Part shown: positions 1 to 6,455 of the stretch, piece after piece
Layout of the letters: each line of letters starts with the position of its first letter
Numbering within the stretch: the first letter of the stretch is position 1
Translations under genes and position numbers: made by a program
Notes under the pieces: generated by a model
Databases searched by the model: none
What the model saw: the letters and a program-made list of their open reading frames with translations, nothing else
Told to the model about the DNA's origin: nothing
Source of the DNA: SABY01 sp964612515
GTDB lineage: Bacteria; Bacteroidota; Bacteroidia; Bacteroidales; 4484-276
Reading direction: 5' to 3'
DNA: 14,410 bases
NCBI GenBank assembly: GCA_964612515.1
Contig: CAZTCX010000087.1
Span: forward strand, 1 to 14,410

Positions 1-270
1 GTTGGCGGGCGGAGGCTGACGCAGGAAGCCCACGTACCGCCTACAAAAACACAGCCGCTGCAAGGCGGGTAGAGCGGAAAGCCCGCCCGGCCTCCCTAAA
101 AAAAATAGTAATTATGATTAGAAAAGTAAATTCCGAAATGATGATTTCATGCTAAAAAAATGAAGTAAAATAGCCTGTTTCTAAATTAGTAAACAAGGCG
201 TCTGGTAGCTAAATAATGATGAATTTTGCAGAATTAAGAAATTTCTTTTATTACATCAAAATCAATAGCT
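1..270. other. Intergenic region with a GC-rich left edge
   Basis: I see no convincing gene here. The first ~100 bases are GC-rich and then give way abruptly to AT-rich sequence. The GC-rich part contains a short dyad, GGCGGG (64-69) with CCCGCC (82-87), and GGCGGGC (4-10) can also pair with GCCCGCC (81-87). No T-tract follows either stem, so neither reads as an intrinsic terminator. One frame is open from base 3 to about 170, but its translation is rich in Ala and Arg and resembles no family I know. A near-match to the -7 element (GAATTTTG, 221-228) lies about 43 bases before the first gene, without a clear -33 partner. Confidence 0.4.
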
Positions 271-1976
271 ATGCAAGGAAGAACTTTTGTCGAAAAAATC
301 TTTAACGCTCCCGCTGGGAGTATCGTTTTCAAGAAACCAGACCTTATCCTCACCCACGATAATACCGCCAGCATCGATGCTACGTTCAAAAAGATGAACG
401 GCGAGCGGGTGGCTGACCCTGATCAGTTGCTCATCGTGCTCGACCACAACGCGCCGCCCACCAGCAGCAAGCTGGCCAACCAATATCAGCAGGTGCGCGA
501 CATCGTGAAAGAACAGGGCATCAGCAAGTTTTACGATATAGGCCGTGGCATTTGCCATCAGATCATGTCGTATCACGCCCGTCCGGGAATGGTGGTGGTG
601 GGCAGCGACAGCCATACCTGCACTGCAGGAGCTTTAAATGCTTTTGCAGCAGGCATCGACCGCACCGAATCGGCAGGACTATGGCGCCAGGGTGAAACCT
701 GGTTCCGCGTTCCGGAAACACTCAAAATAACGCTGACCGGCAAACTGCCCACTGGCGTTTATGCCAAAGACCTTTCACTTTGGATCATCGGTATGATTGG
801 CAGCAGCGGCGCCGACTATATGTCGATAGAATACCACGGCGACGGTGTGAAGACGCTTTCGGTGTCGCAGCGCATGACCATTGCTAACCTCGCTTCGGAG
901 ATGGGTGCTAAAAATGCTGTTTTCCCCTGCGATGAAGTTTTGAAAGAATTTCTTGGTGAAGATGTGAAAGGCGTTTGGGCTGATGCCGATGCCCGTTATG
1001 CCCAGGAAATCGAAATAAATATGAGTGAACTCTTCCCCGTGGTAGCAGCGCCGCACCATGTTGATAATGTGAAAGCACTCTCGGAAGTGCAAGGCACACG
1101 CATCGATCAGGCGCTGGTTGGAACCTGCACCAACGGTAGGATGGAAGACCTGAGGGAAGCCGCCGCCGTGCTCAAAGGCAAGCAATTGCCCAATACTGTG
1201 CAGATGCTCGTAATTCCCGCTTCCCGCGAAATCTATCTGGAAGCGCTCAAAGAAGGTTTAATCGAAACTTTTATCGAGGCCGGCGCTCAGGTGCTTTCTA
1301 CTTCGTGCGGCCCGTGTCTGGGAACTGGCCAGGGAATCCCCGCCGACGGTTACAATGTGATTTCTACCGCCAACCGCAACTTCAAAGGGCGCATGGGCAA
1401 CAAAGAATCCAGCATCTATCTGGCTTCGCCGGCAGCCGTGGCCTGGTCGGCACTCAAAGGTGAAATCACCGACCCGCGCGGCATCCGTGCCAACGACGTA
1501 TTTCCATACCAGCGCCTGCAAAGCGCTACCGTGGAAGTTGCCGCCACCGACGACCGCTATACCGACAGCATCTGGAACTATGCCGACGTGGATAACCTCA
1601 ACACCGACCAGATGTTTGCCGGAAACCTCACCTACACCGTGCTTTCGTCGGAAGCGGAAAAGATACTCCCATATCTTTTCAAAGGTTTTGATGATAGCTT
1701 TTCGGAACGCGCGCAGCAAAACGACATCATCATCGCCGGGGCCAACTTCGGCTGTGGCAGCTCGCGCGAACATCCCGCCGTGGGATTGGCACACATCGGC
1801 ATCAAAGCAGTGATTTGTAAATCGGTAAACCGGATATTCTATCGCTCGGCGGTAAACCAGGGACTGCCCATCATCATCCTGTCCGAAGCGGTGGATGCTT
1901 ACCATCAGGGCGACGAAACCAAAATTGATTTCGAAAAAGGAACCGTTACCATTGCAGGAAAAGAATTCCATTTTGC
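271..1976 (+). CDS. Fused LeuC-LeuD-type aconitase-family hydro-lyase (3' end in gap)
   Basis: This is a [4Fe-4S] hydro-lyase of the aconitase superfamily, which isomerises hydroxy-di/tricarboxylates by dehydration and rehydration in the cytosol. The first ~400 residues resemble the 3-isopropylmalate/homoaconitate dehydratase large subunit (LeuC type): DHN at 58-60, GSDSHTCTAGAL at 111-122, and the three cluster cysteines C286 (VGTCTNGR), C346 and C349 (STSCGPCLG). Residues ~435-568 form the swivel domain normally encoded as separate LeuD, with NFGCGSSREHP at 492-502 and RIFYRSAVNQGLP at 521-533. One chain therefore carries both subunits. The N-terminus begins directly at the LeuC-type start, unlike classical AcnA/AcnB. 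The ATG at 271 has no evident Shine-Dalgarno. The frame is intact to base 1976, where an N run cuts off the last ~30 residues expected for the domain. Substrate (aconitate, isopropylmalate, homoaconitate, citramalate-type) cannot be decided from sequence alone. Confidence 0.9.
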
Positions 1977-2076
1977 NNNNNNNNNNNNNNNNNNNNNNNN
2001 NNNNNNNNNNNNNNNNNNNNNNNNNNNNNNNNNNNNNNNNNNNNNNNNNNNNNNNNNNNNNNNNNNNNNNNNNNNN
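1977..2076. other. Assembly gap (100 N)
   Basis: A run of exactly 100 N, the usual placeholder for a scaffold gap of unknown length. It interrupts the hydro-lyase gene at codon 569, so the real distance and reading frame between the two sides are not known. Confidence 0.98.
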
Positions 2077-2181
2077 GCCTGTAAAAATAGAATAGAAGAG
2101 GTACAATCTCGTCTAAACCCTAAGCCGCGTCCAAACTCAGATCAAATTTATGCTGAATACCTTGACGGCTGGTCATTTTAA
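2077..2181 (+). CDS. Unidentified C-terminal ORF fragment after the gap
   Basis: Immediately after the gap a 34-codon frame runs to a TAA at 2179-2181 and encodes a charged tail ending YAEYLDGWSF. The other two forward frames close within a few codons. It is nominally in frame with the hydro-lyase, but it does not resemble the expected LeuD-type C-terminus, which usually ends in a short helix with a glycine-rich turn. I infer that the hydro-lyase stops inside the gap and that this is the end of a different small gene. The in-frame fusion would then be an artefact of the 100-base placeholder. I do not recognise the family. Confidence 0.4.
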   Translation, partial: ACKNRIEEVQSRLNPKPRPNSDQIYAEYLDGWSF

Positions 2182-2254
2182 GGCATACCATTTTATTTCC
2201 GAAACCTTAGATAATTTACTTCCAAAAACGCGCATGAAACATTTGAAATAAAAT

Positions 2255-2286
2255 ACTGTTATCCAACATTCGATAACAGTTTTTTT
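2255..2286 (+). terminator. Intrinsic terminator
   Basis: A perfect 9-bp stem, ACTGTTATC (2255-2263) with GATAACAGT (2272-2280), has an 8-base loop and runs straight into a T-tract (2280-2286). It lies 73 bases after the stop at 2181 and ends the transcript of the upstream gene. The T-tract ends only 11 bases before the ATG of the phosphoesterase gene. Confidence 0.88.
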
Positions 2287-2297
2287 AATAATAATAA

Positions 2298-3644
2298 ATG
2301 AAGAAATTCTTCAAAATACTGGGTATCATCATTGCGATTGTTGTTGCCTACTTCATTGTTTTACAGATTTATCCTAAAAATGCAAGCCGGTTTCCGTTCC
2401 TGGTGGTTCTGTTTTTTGCTGATTATTATCTGTGGCGTTCCATCCGCGATTGGATGCAACGCAAGGGTGAAGCGGTGAGATATCTTCTTACAATGCTTTA
2501 CTGGGTTCCTTTTGCAATGCTCATCGGCGCCACGATTTTAACATTGTTTTTTGATGAGCGCTTTTGGAACCGCCCCACCGAGATTTATTTCTATGGGTTC
2601 ATCTTCGTTGCGTACGTTTCTAAATTCATTCCCATCCTGTTTTTGCTTTTGGCTGATGTTATCCGCGGGTTGAGCTATTTGCTCTTTAAGACACGCGCAG
2701 TACGTCGGGAAAGCACGCCCGACGGCGAACCCAAACGTATATCAAGAAGCGAATTCCTAAAAACCACCGGACTCATTGGCGGTGGGTTGCTTTTCAGTGG
2801 ATTGATGGTAGGGATGATCAAATGGGCCTTCGATTTTAAATTGCACCGGCATCGCGTGCTACTACCCAATCTGCCGCTCTCGTTCGACGGGCTGCGCATC
2901 GTTCAGATTTCCGACATTCATCTGGGAAGTTGGGCTAGTAAACAGGCGTTGCGTGAGGCCATTCACCGCATCAATGAGCTGGAGCCTGACCTTATATTTT
3001 TTACAGGAGACCTGGTAAACTCCAAAACCGATGAAGCTTTTCCTTTTGAAGAAATACTGGCAGAGTTAAAAGCTGCGTCAGGCATCTATGTTACACTTGG
3101 CAATCATGACTACGGCGACTACGCGCGCTGGCCAAATAAAGCTGCTAAAGAAGAAAACATGCAGCAGCTTTACGATCTTTATGATCGGCTTGGCTGGGAA
3201 TTGCTCAACAACGAAAACCGAATTTATGACAATGGCGACGGCAAGCTGGCAGTGATTGGCGTGGAAAACTGGGGCGACTTCGGGCGCTTTCCCAAATATG
3301 GCGACCTCGGCAAAGCCATCATCGGCGCCGAAGATGCCCGTGTGAAGCTGTTGCTTTCGCATGATCCATCGCACTGGGACAAAGTGGTGACGGAACGCTT
3401 CCGCGATATCGACATCACTTTTGCTGGTCACACCCATGGCTTCCAGTTTGGCATCGAAATTAAAAACATAAAATGGAGTCCTGCTCAGTACGTCTATAAA
3501 CATTGGGCGGGTATGTACGAACGCTTCTCACCCGAATCGCAGTTGCAGCGCCTCTATGTAAACCGCGGCCTGGGCAACATCGGCTATCCCGGCCGTGTGG
3601 GCATCCTCCCCGAAATAACGCTGATGGAGCTGGTGAAGGGGTAA
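2298..3644 (+). CDS. Membrane-anchored calcineurin-like metallophosphoesterase
   Basis: This 448-residue protein has an N-terminal membrane region and a C-terminal dinuclear-metal phosphoesterase domain of the YaeI/YkuE-like group. Hydrophobic segments lie at about 5-24, 32-45, 64-85, 98-130 and 155-175. The last follows SRSEFLK, reminiscent of a Tat-type motif but with only one arginine. The catalytic domain (~195-445) carries the full metal-site set: SDIHLG (D206, H208), TGDLVNS (D238), LGNHD (N269, H270), LLSHDP (H355) and AGHTHGFQFG (H378, H380). Members of the group cleave phosphate esters, some at the membrane surface; the substrate here is unknown. The ATG follows an A/T-rich leader without Shine-Dalgarno. 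The gene starts right after a terminator and converges on the next gene with 17 bases between stops. Confidence 0.9.
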   Translation: MKKFFKILGIIIAIVVAYFIVLQIYPKNASRFPFLVVLFFADYYLWRSIRDWMQRKGEAVRYLLTMLYWVPFAMLIGATILTLFFDERFWNRPTEIYFYGFIFVAYVSKFIPILFLLLADVIRGLSYLLFKTRAVRRESTPDGEPKRISRSEFLKTTGLIGGGLLFSGLMVGMIKWAFDFKLHRHRVLLPNLPLSFDGLRIVQISDIHLGSWASKQALREAIHRINELEPDLIFFTGDLVNSKTDEAFPFEEILAELKAASGIYVTLGNHDYGDYARWPNKAAKEENMQQLYDLYDRLGWELLNNENRIYDNGDGKLAVIGVENWGDFGRFPKYGDLGKAIIGAEDARVKLLLSHDPSHWDKVVTERFRDIDITFAGHTHGFQFGIEIKNIKWSPAQYVYKHWAGMYERFSPESQLQRLYVNRGLGNIGYPGRVGILPEITLMELVKG

Positions 3645-3661
3645 AAGACGTCCTCCCTCAA

Positions 3662-4228
3662 TTATTTATTTCGCTTTTCGATGCGCATCCGGGTCATGCG
3701 TTCGCGCATACCGCCATTTTTCAGAAAATCATCTCCAAGCGATTTCAGTTGTTTGAAAAGCAGATAGTCGTTTTGCTTAATCAGGCAGATAGCCATATTG
3801 GCAATGGTTTCGGGCGGGCGCACCCTCACCAGCGGCATATAAAAAGCGGTGTCGTTATGCTTTCGGCCAAGCTCACGCATTTTTTCAAGTTCCACCGAGC
3901 CATCCTCCCATTGGCGTTGGCTGCGTGTTCGCAAATAATCTTCATAGTCAATCAGCAGCTCATGCGAACTCGCCTTAGCCACATTCAGCAACTTAATTTC
4001 CATCTCCTTTGAAGTGGAAGAAGCAGCCGAGCCTTCGACAATATTTTGCTTGCCCGAGCGGGCTGCCTGCACCATCTGGTCGATAGTGCGGTCGAATTTA
4101 CTGATGTAATTATGGCAGAAATAGTAGGTGATATCGTAAATAGCCTCTGCCTTTTGGTAAGTAAACAGCTTACGGTAGTTGCCACCAACCGGCAGCAACG
4201 ATTCTTCTCCGACCGGGGCTTTGCTCAT
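3662..4228 (-). CDS. Four-helix-bundle protein (23S rRNA IVS-like, suffix-domain type)
   Basis: The 188-residue product matches the four-helix-bundle family related to proteins encoded in 23S rRNA intervening sequences. Characteristic features are LFTYQKAEAIYD (21-32), then RSGKQNIVEG (58-67) and KLLNVAKASSHEL (79-91). This variant opens with LLPVGGNYRKL before the bundle and has an extra helical tail (~138-170), which I recall as the 'suffix domain' form. The tail ends in a very basic stretch (RERMTRMRIEKRNK). It is a soluble, mostly helical protein of unknown biochemical role. It is a stand-alone gene, not inside an rRNA operon. A promoter with a perfect -7 element lies 42-72 bases upstream. 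The ATG at 4228 has no Shine-Dalgarno. Confidence 0.85.
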   Translation of the reverse strand: MSKAPVGEESLLPVGGNYRKLFTYQKAEAIYDITYYFCHNYISKFDRTIDQMVQAARSGKQNIVEGSAASSTSKEMEIKLLNVAKASSHELLIDYEDYLRTRSQRQWEDGSVELEKMRELGRKHNDTAFYMPLVRVRPPETIANMAICLIKQNDYLLFKQLKSLGDDFLKNGGMRERMTRMRIEKRNK

Positions 4229-4269
4229 TGCTATTTTTTTTGTGGATTGTGGTGCGTATTTATTTCACA

Positions 4270-4300
4270 CAAAGTTACTTTTTTGCAGCAAAAGCTGCAA
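4270..4300 (-). promoter_or_regulatory. Bacteroidota-type promoter with internal dyad
   Basis: On the minus strand TTG (4300-4298) is followed after 20 bases by TAACTTTG (4277-4270), a perfect TAnnTTTG -7 element. The leader to the ATG at 4228 would be about 35-40 bases. A perfect inverted repeat, TTGCAGC-AAAA-GCTGCAA (4283-4300), covers the -33 position and most of the spacer, which is where a repressor operator would sit. Confidence 0.55.
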
Positions 4301-4340
4301 TTTTTATGGTTGGCATTCCGGGTAGCCTTTTCAGCTGAGA

Positions 4341-4369
4341 ACCTTAAAGTCGTTAACGACCTTAAAGTC
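4341..4369 (-). repeat. Direct repeat and palindromic hairpin after the radical SAM gene
   Basis: ACCTTAAAGTC occurs at 4341-4351 and again at 4359-4369, flanking and overlapping a perfect 12-bp palindrome GTCGTTAACGAC (4349-4360). Extending outward, the dyad pairs over 13 positions per side (4342-4367). The two imperfect positions are G·U wobbles in minus-strand RNA but mismatches in plus-strand RNA. It lies about 46 bases after the radical SAM stop codon and has no T-tract. Confidence 0.55.
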
Positions 4370-4414
4370 CTCAACTAAACCCGACTCAAATCCCCAAGCC
4401 GCAAAAGAATCTGA

Positions 4415-5362
4415 TTATCCAACCTGCCGCTCCTTGAGTTGATAAAAAACACCCCGCTGCTGTTCTATGGTTTCTATTTTGTTGTCGGCGTCGAGTACAT
4501 CCAGATATTTATTCACTTCGTTGATGTGCATGCCCAGGATGCTCGTTAGATCATCGACGGTGCAAGGCCTGCGTGCAATGGTTTCGAGGATGGCGGTCTC
4601 GGCATCTTTGCGGTACGACTGCACTTCGGTTCGTTGCTTGGCTGCCGCAATAATTTCGACATTCGGGAGCTGCCAGAAATCCACCACACGCTGCAGCTCT
4701 TCGCGGGTAGCTCCCCGCAATCCGGTGATGGTGCCGGGCCGGTCGAGCGTGTTGACTTGTATGGAATCGGGTTTTATTTTTAATATGGCATTTTTTATTC
4801 CGGTGAGTTCCTGCTCATCGTCGTTGTAGCCTGGCAGGATAAATATTTCCAACCAAATCTTTCCTTTAAATTCTTTTCTGAATTCTACCAGTCCGTCGAT
4901 GTATTTTTCGACACCAAGCTCCTCGTGCGGGCGGTTTATTTTTCTAAAAGCCTCGTCGCTGGCAGCATCCAGAGAAGGCAGCACCACGTCAGCACCAACA
5001 ATTGCATCGCGGACATTTTTATCATAAAACAGCGTGGCATTGGTCAGAACCGCCACCGGAATTGCTGGTCTGTTTTCTTTTATAAACTGTAGGATTTCGC
5101 CAATATGAACATTCAACGTGGGTTCACCAGAGCCTGAAAAGGTGATAAAATCAGGGTCGGGATTGTTGTTGAAATAATCCGTCAGCTCCTCTTTTATCCT
5201 GTCGGTTTTGATGTATTCTTTGCGGTCGAGGGTGAGCTTGGTGGTTTTGCCCACTTCGCAATAGACGCAGTCGAGCGTGCACACTTTGCGGGGAACCAGA
5301 TCGACGCCAAGCGAAATTCCAAGCCTGCGCGACGGCACAGGGCCAAATAGGTATTTGTACAT
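4415..5362 (-). CDS. Radical SAM protein, COG0731-like, with C-terminal winged helix
   Basis: This is a radical S-adenosylmethionine enzyme with a [4Fe-4S] cluster held by a C-x3-C-x2-C motif (C28, C32, C35 in CTLDCVYCEVG). It has the SAM-contacting FSGSGEPTL (75-83) and a family N-terminus YLFGPVPSRRLG. The radical SAM barrel spans ~20-235. Residues ~253-310 look like a winged-helix domain (ILETIARRPCTVDDLTSIL), suggesting nucleic-acid or partner binding. COG0731 includes wyosine-type tRNA enzymes, but this bacterial subgroup has no assigned reaction known to me. I start at the ATG at 5362 because it gives the conserved N-terminus; the frame extends upstream to a TTG at 5404 that adds 14 non-conserved residues. 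A TAATTTTG element (5452-5445) upstream lacks a well-spaced -33. Confidence 0.88.
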   Translation of the reverse strand: MYKYLFGPVPSRRLGISLGVDLVPRKVCTLDCVYCEVGKTTKLTLDRKEYIKTDRIKEELTDYFNNNPDPDFITFSGSGEPTLNVHIGEILQFIKENRPAIPVAVLTNATLFYDKNVRDAIVGADVVLPSLDAASDEAFRKINRPHEELGVEKYIDGLVEFRKEFKGKIWLEIFILPGYNDDEQELTGIKNAILKIKPDSIQVNTLDRPGTITGLRGATREELQRVVDFWQLPNVEIIAAAKQRTEVQSYRKDAETAILETIARRPCTVDDLTSILGMHINEVNKYLDVLDADNKIETIEQQRGVFYQLKERQVG

Positions 5363-5408
5363 GAAAGATGGTTTTCTTTTAGTTTTAATAAGCAACTCAA
5401 TCAATGAA

Positions 5409-5540
5409 TCACAAATGACAATAAGATAAATCTCAAATAAATCTCAAAATTAAAAGCGCAATGACCAAAGCACTGCGAATACCTGGATTTTGGCTATTGG
5501 AATTTATTTGTCAATTGATATTTGCATTTTGATTTTTGAA
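5409..5540. repeat. AT-rich imperfect inverted-repeat intergenic element
   Basis: The 180-base gap between the radical SAM and CGGC genes holds low-complexity sequence with two facing arms. CAAATAAATCTCAAA (5434-5448) matches, on the opposite strand, TTGGAATTTATTTG (5497-5510) with few differences. The left arm also repeats AAATCTCA in tandem. No gene is present. I recall similar degenerate AT-rich intergenic elements in other Bacteroidota genomes. Confidence 0.4.
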
Positions 5541-5542
5541 CA

Positions 5543-5980
5543 CTAATTGTATTTTATCCTCATCTCCTCATCGGCCAGTGTAGGTTTTATCAACCCCTGC
5601 CACATATTTCCGCGCCAGGTTTCGAGGTTTTGGTGGGTGTCATAATATTTCTTCGGGATAGGATGCGTGCCCACCACCACTTTTATTTTGTACTTCTCTT
5701 CGATAAATCTTTTGAAATAATTCACCGAACGACATGGCGGATAGCCCACCACCATTCCGGTGGCAAGATGAATTGTCTCTGCTCCGTTTTTGATCATTTC
5801 GGCAGCGGCATATTCGATGTTTCCGCCGGGACAGCCGCCACAAGTGGTATAGCCTACAACTTCGAGCTCTTCAGCCGGATCGTAAATATCAAAAGCTCCT
5901 TCGCGGTTTTTCACGGATTTGAAACATTTTCCGCCAGCACAGCTCTTGTATCTGTTGCAAATAATAATTCCGATTTTCAT
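5543..5980 (-). CDS. CGGC-domain putative metal-binding protein
   Basis: A 145-residue protein of the CGGC-domain family (PF08821), small cytosolic proteins thought to bind metal through conserved cysteines; no reaction is established. Visible cysteines are C8 (IIICNRYKSC), C14, C19, the name-giving CGGCPGG at 47-53 (C47, C50) and C83 in VGYPPCRS. H71 and H106 add possible ligands. The length is typical for the family. The start ATG is preceded by AAAAGGAAC, a reasonable Shine-Dalgarno about 8 bases away. A near-consensus -7 element, TACCTTTA, lies at 6023-6016 with TTG 15 bases further upstream. The radical SAM gene follows on the same strand after 180 bases, too far to assume one operon. 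Confidence 0.88.
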   Translation of the reverse strand: MKIGIIICNRYKSCAGGKCFKSVKNREGAFDIYDPAEELEVVGYTTCGGCPGGNIEYAAAEMIKNGAETIHLATGMVVGYPPCRSVNYFKRFIEEKYKIKVVVGTHPIPKKYYDTHQNLETWRGNMWQGLIKPTLADEEMRIKYN

Positions 5981-6015
5981 TTTATGTTCCTTTTTGTGAA
6001 TGAAGAATGAAGTCG

Positions 6016-6041
6016 TAAAGGTAGAAAATATTCACGCGCAA
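6016..6041 (-). promoter_or_regulatory. Putative promoter of the CGGC gene
   Basis: On the minus strand TACCTTTA (6023-6016) matches seven of eight positions of a TAnnTTTG -7 element. A TTG lies 15 bases upstream, a slightly short spacer. The element is about 36 bases before the ATG at 5980. Confidence 0.35.
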
Positions 6042-6080
6042 GCTTTCTTTCAATTATTGACATGATTTACGATGTGGATG

Positions 6081-6166
6081 ATGTCGCCCCGTTGGGGCTT
6101 TATCCAGATAACGTCACAATTTCCGAGCGCTACGCACCCGGCTAATGACAACGCCCCGTTGGGGCT
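6081..6166 (+). repeat. Composite palindromic repeat, copy A
   Basis: Two GCCCCGTTGGGGC palindromes (6086-6098 and 6153-6165) flank a spacer and a conserved inner module reading TTCCGAGCGCTACGCACC, then CGGCTAATGA (6121-6148). The same arrangement recurs in reverse orientation at 13634-13721, with the outer palindromes and inner module conserved and the spacer diverged. It lies between the CGGC gene and hsp20 and is non-coding. Confidence 0.8.
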
Positions 6167-6265
6167 ACGACGTTTTTTTTCAAACAGGCTGTCAAATAAT
6201 CGATGGCGTTTTTTATAAATAATCTTCAAAATGAAAATAGAAAAAGTATTATGATCGGAAGGTTG

Positions 6266-6343
6266 AAAGCCCCAACGGGCCGCAATCATAAGCCCGGGGT
6301 GAAGTTTCCGAAACCACCCGACAGACGTAGCCCCAACGGGGAC
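6266..6343 (-). repeat. Composite palindromic repeat, variant copy C
   Basis: Two versions of the same outer palindrome, GCCCCAACGGGCC (6269-6281, one G lost from the arm) and GCCCCAACGGGG (6329-6340), flank a different inner module. That module contains its own dyad, GGGTG...CACCC (6296-6317). Spacing resembles copy A but the TTCCGGGCGC-type centre is absent. Confidence 0.65.
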
Positions 6344-6396
6344 GATATCTGGTTATTTAAAATATTGATCCTAATCCAAAATAAATTATCCCGTGC

Positions 6397-6430
6397 AAAA
6401 AAAAAGGAGCAACCCACAGGCGCTCCTTTT
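6397..6430 (-). terminator. Intrinsic terminator of hsp20
   Basis: Read on the minus strand, AAAAGGAGC (6430-6422) pairs perfectly over 9 bp with GCTCCTTTT (6410-6402) around an 11-base loop and continues into a run of nine T (6405-6397). It begins 26 bases after the hsp20 stop codon. Confidence 0.88.
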
Positions 6431-6455
6431 CTTTAAAAATCAAATAATGTCTTTT

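Noticed and set aside
64..100. Intrinsic terminator at the left edge
   Set aside because: The GGCGGG/CCCGCC stem is not followed by a T-tract on either strand.
1258..2106. 282-aa minus-strand ORF
   Set aside because: Antisense to the hydro-lyase and runs through the N gap.
3503..4012. 169-aa plus-strand ORF
   Set aside because: Overlaps the phosphoesterase 3' end and the antisense of the four-helix-bundle gene; both of those have recognisable motifs.
4283..4305. Plus-strand intrinsic terminator (TTGCAGC stem then TTTTT)
   Set aside because: No plus-strand gene ends nearby, and the dyad coincides with the minus-strand promoter of the four-helix-bundle gene, so an operator-like role fits better.
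6050..6289. 79-aa minus-strand ORF between the CGGC gene and hsp20
   Set aside because: Produced by palindromic repeat copies A and C; no start signal or family resemblance.
6081..6343. CRISPR-like array from recurring GCCCCGTTGGGGC
   Set aside because: Only four palindromes with irregular spacing and alternating orientation, no uniform repeat-spacer pattern and no cas genes.
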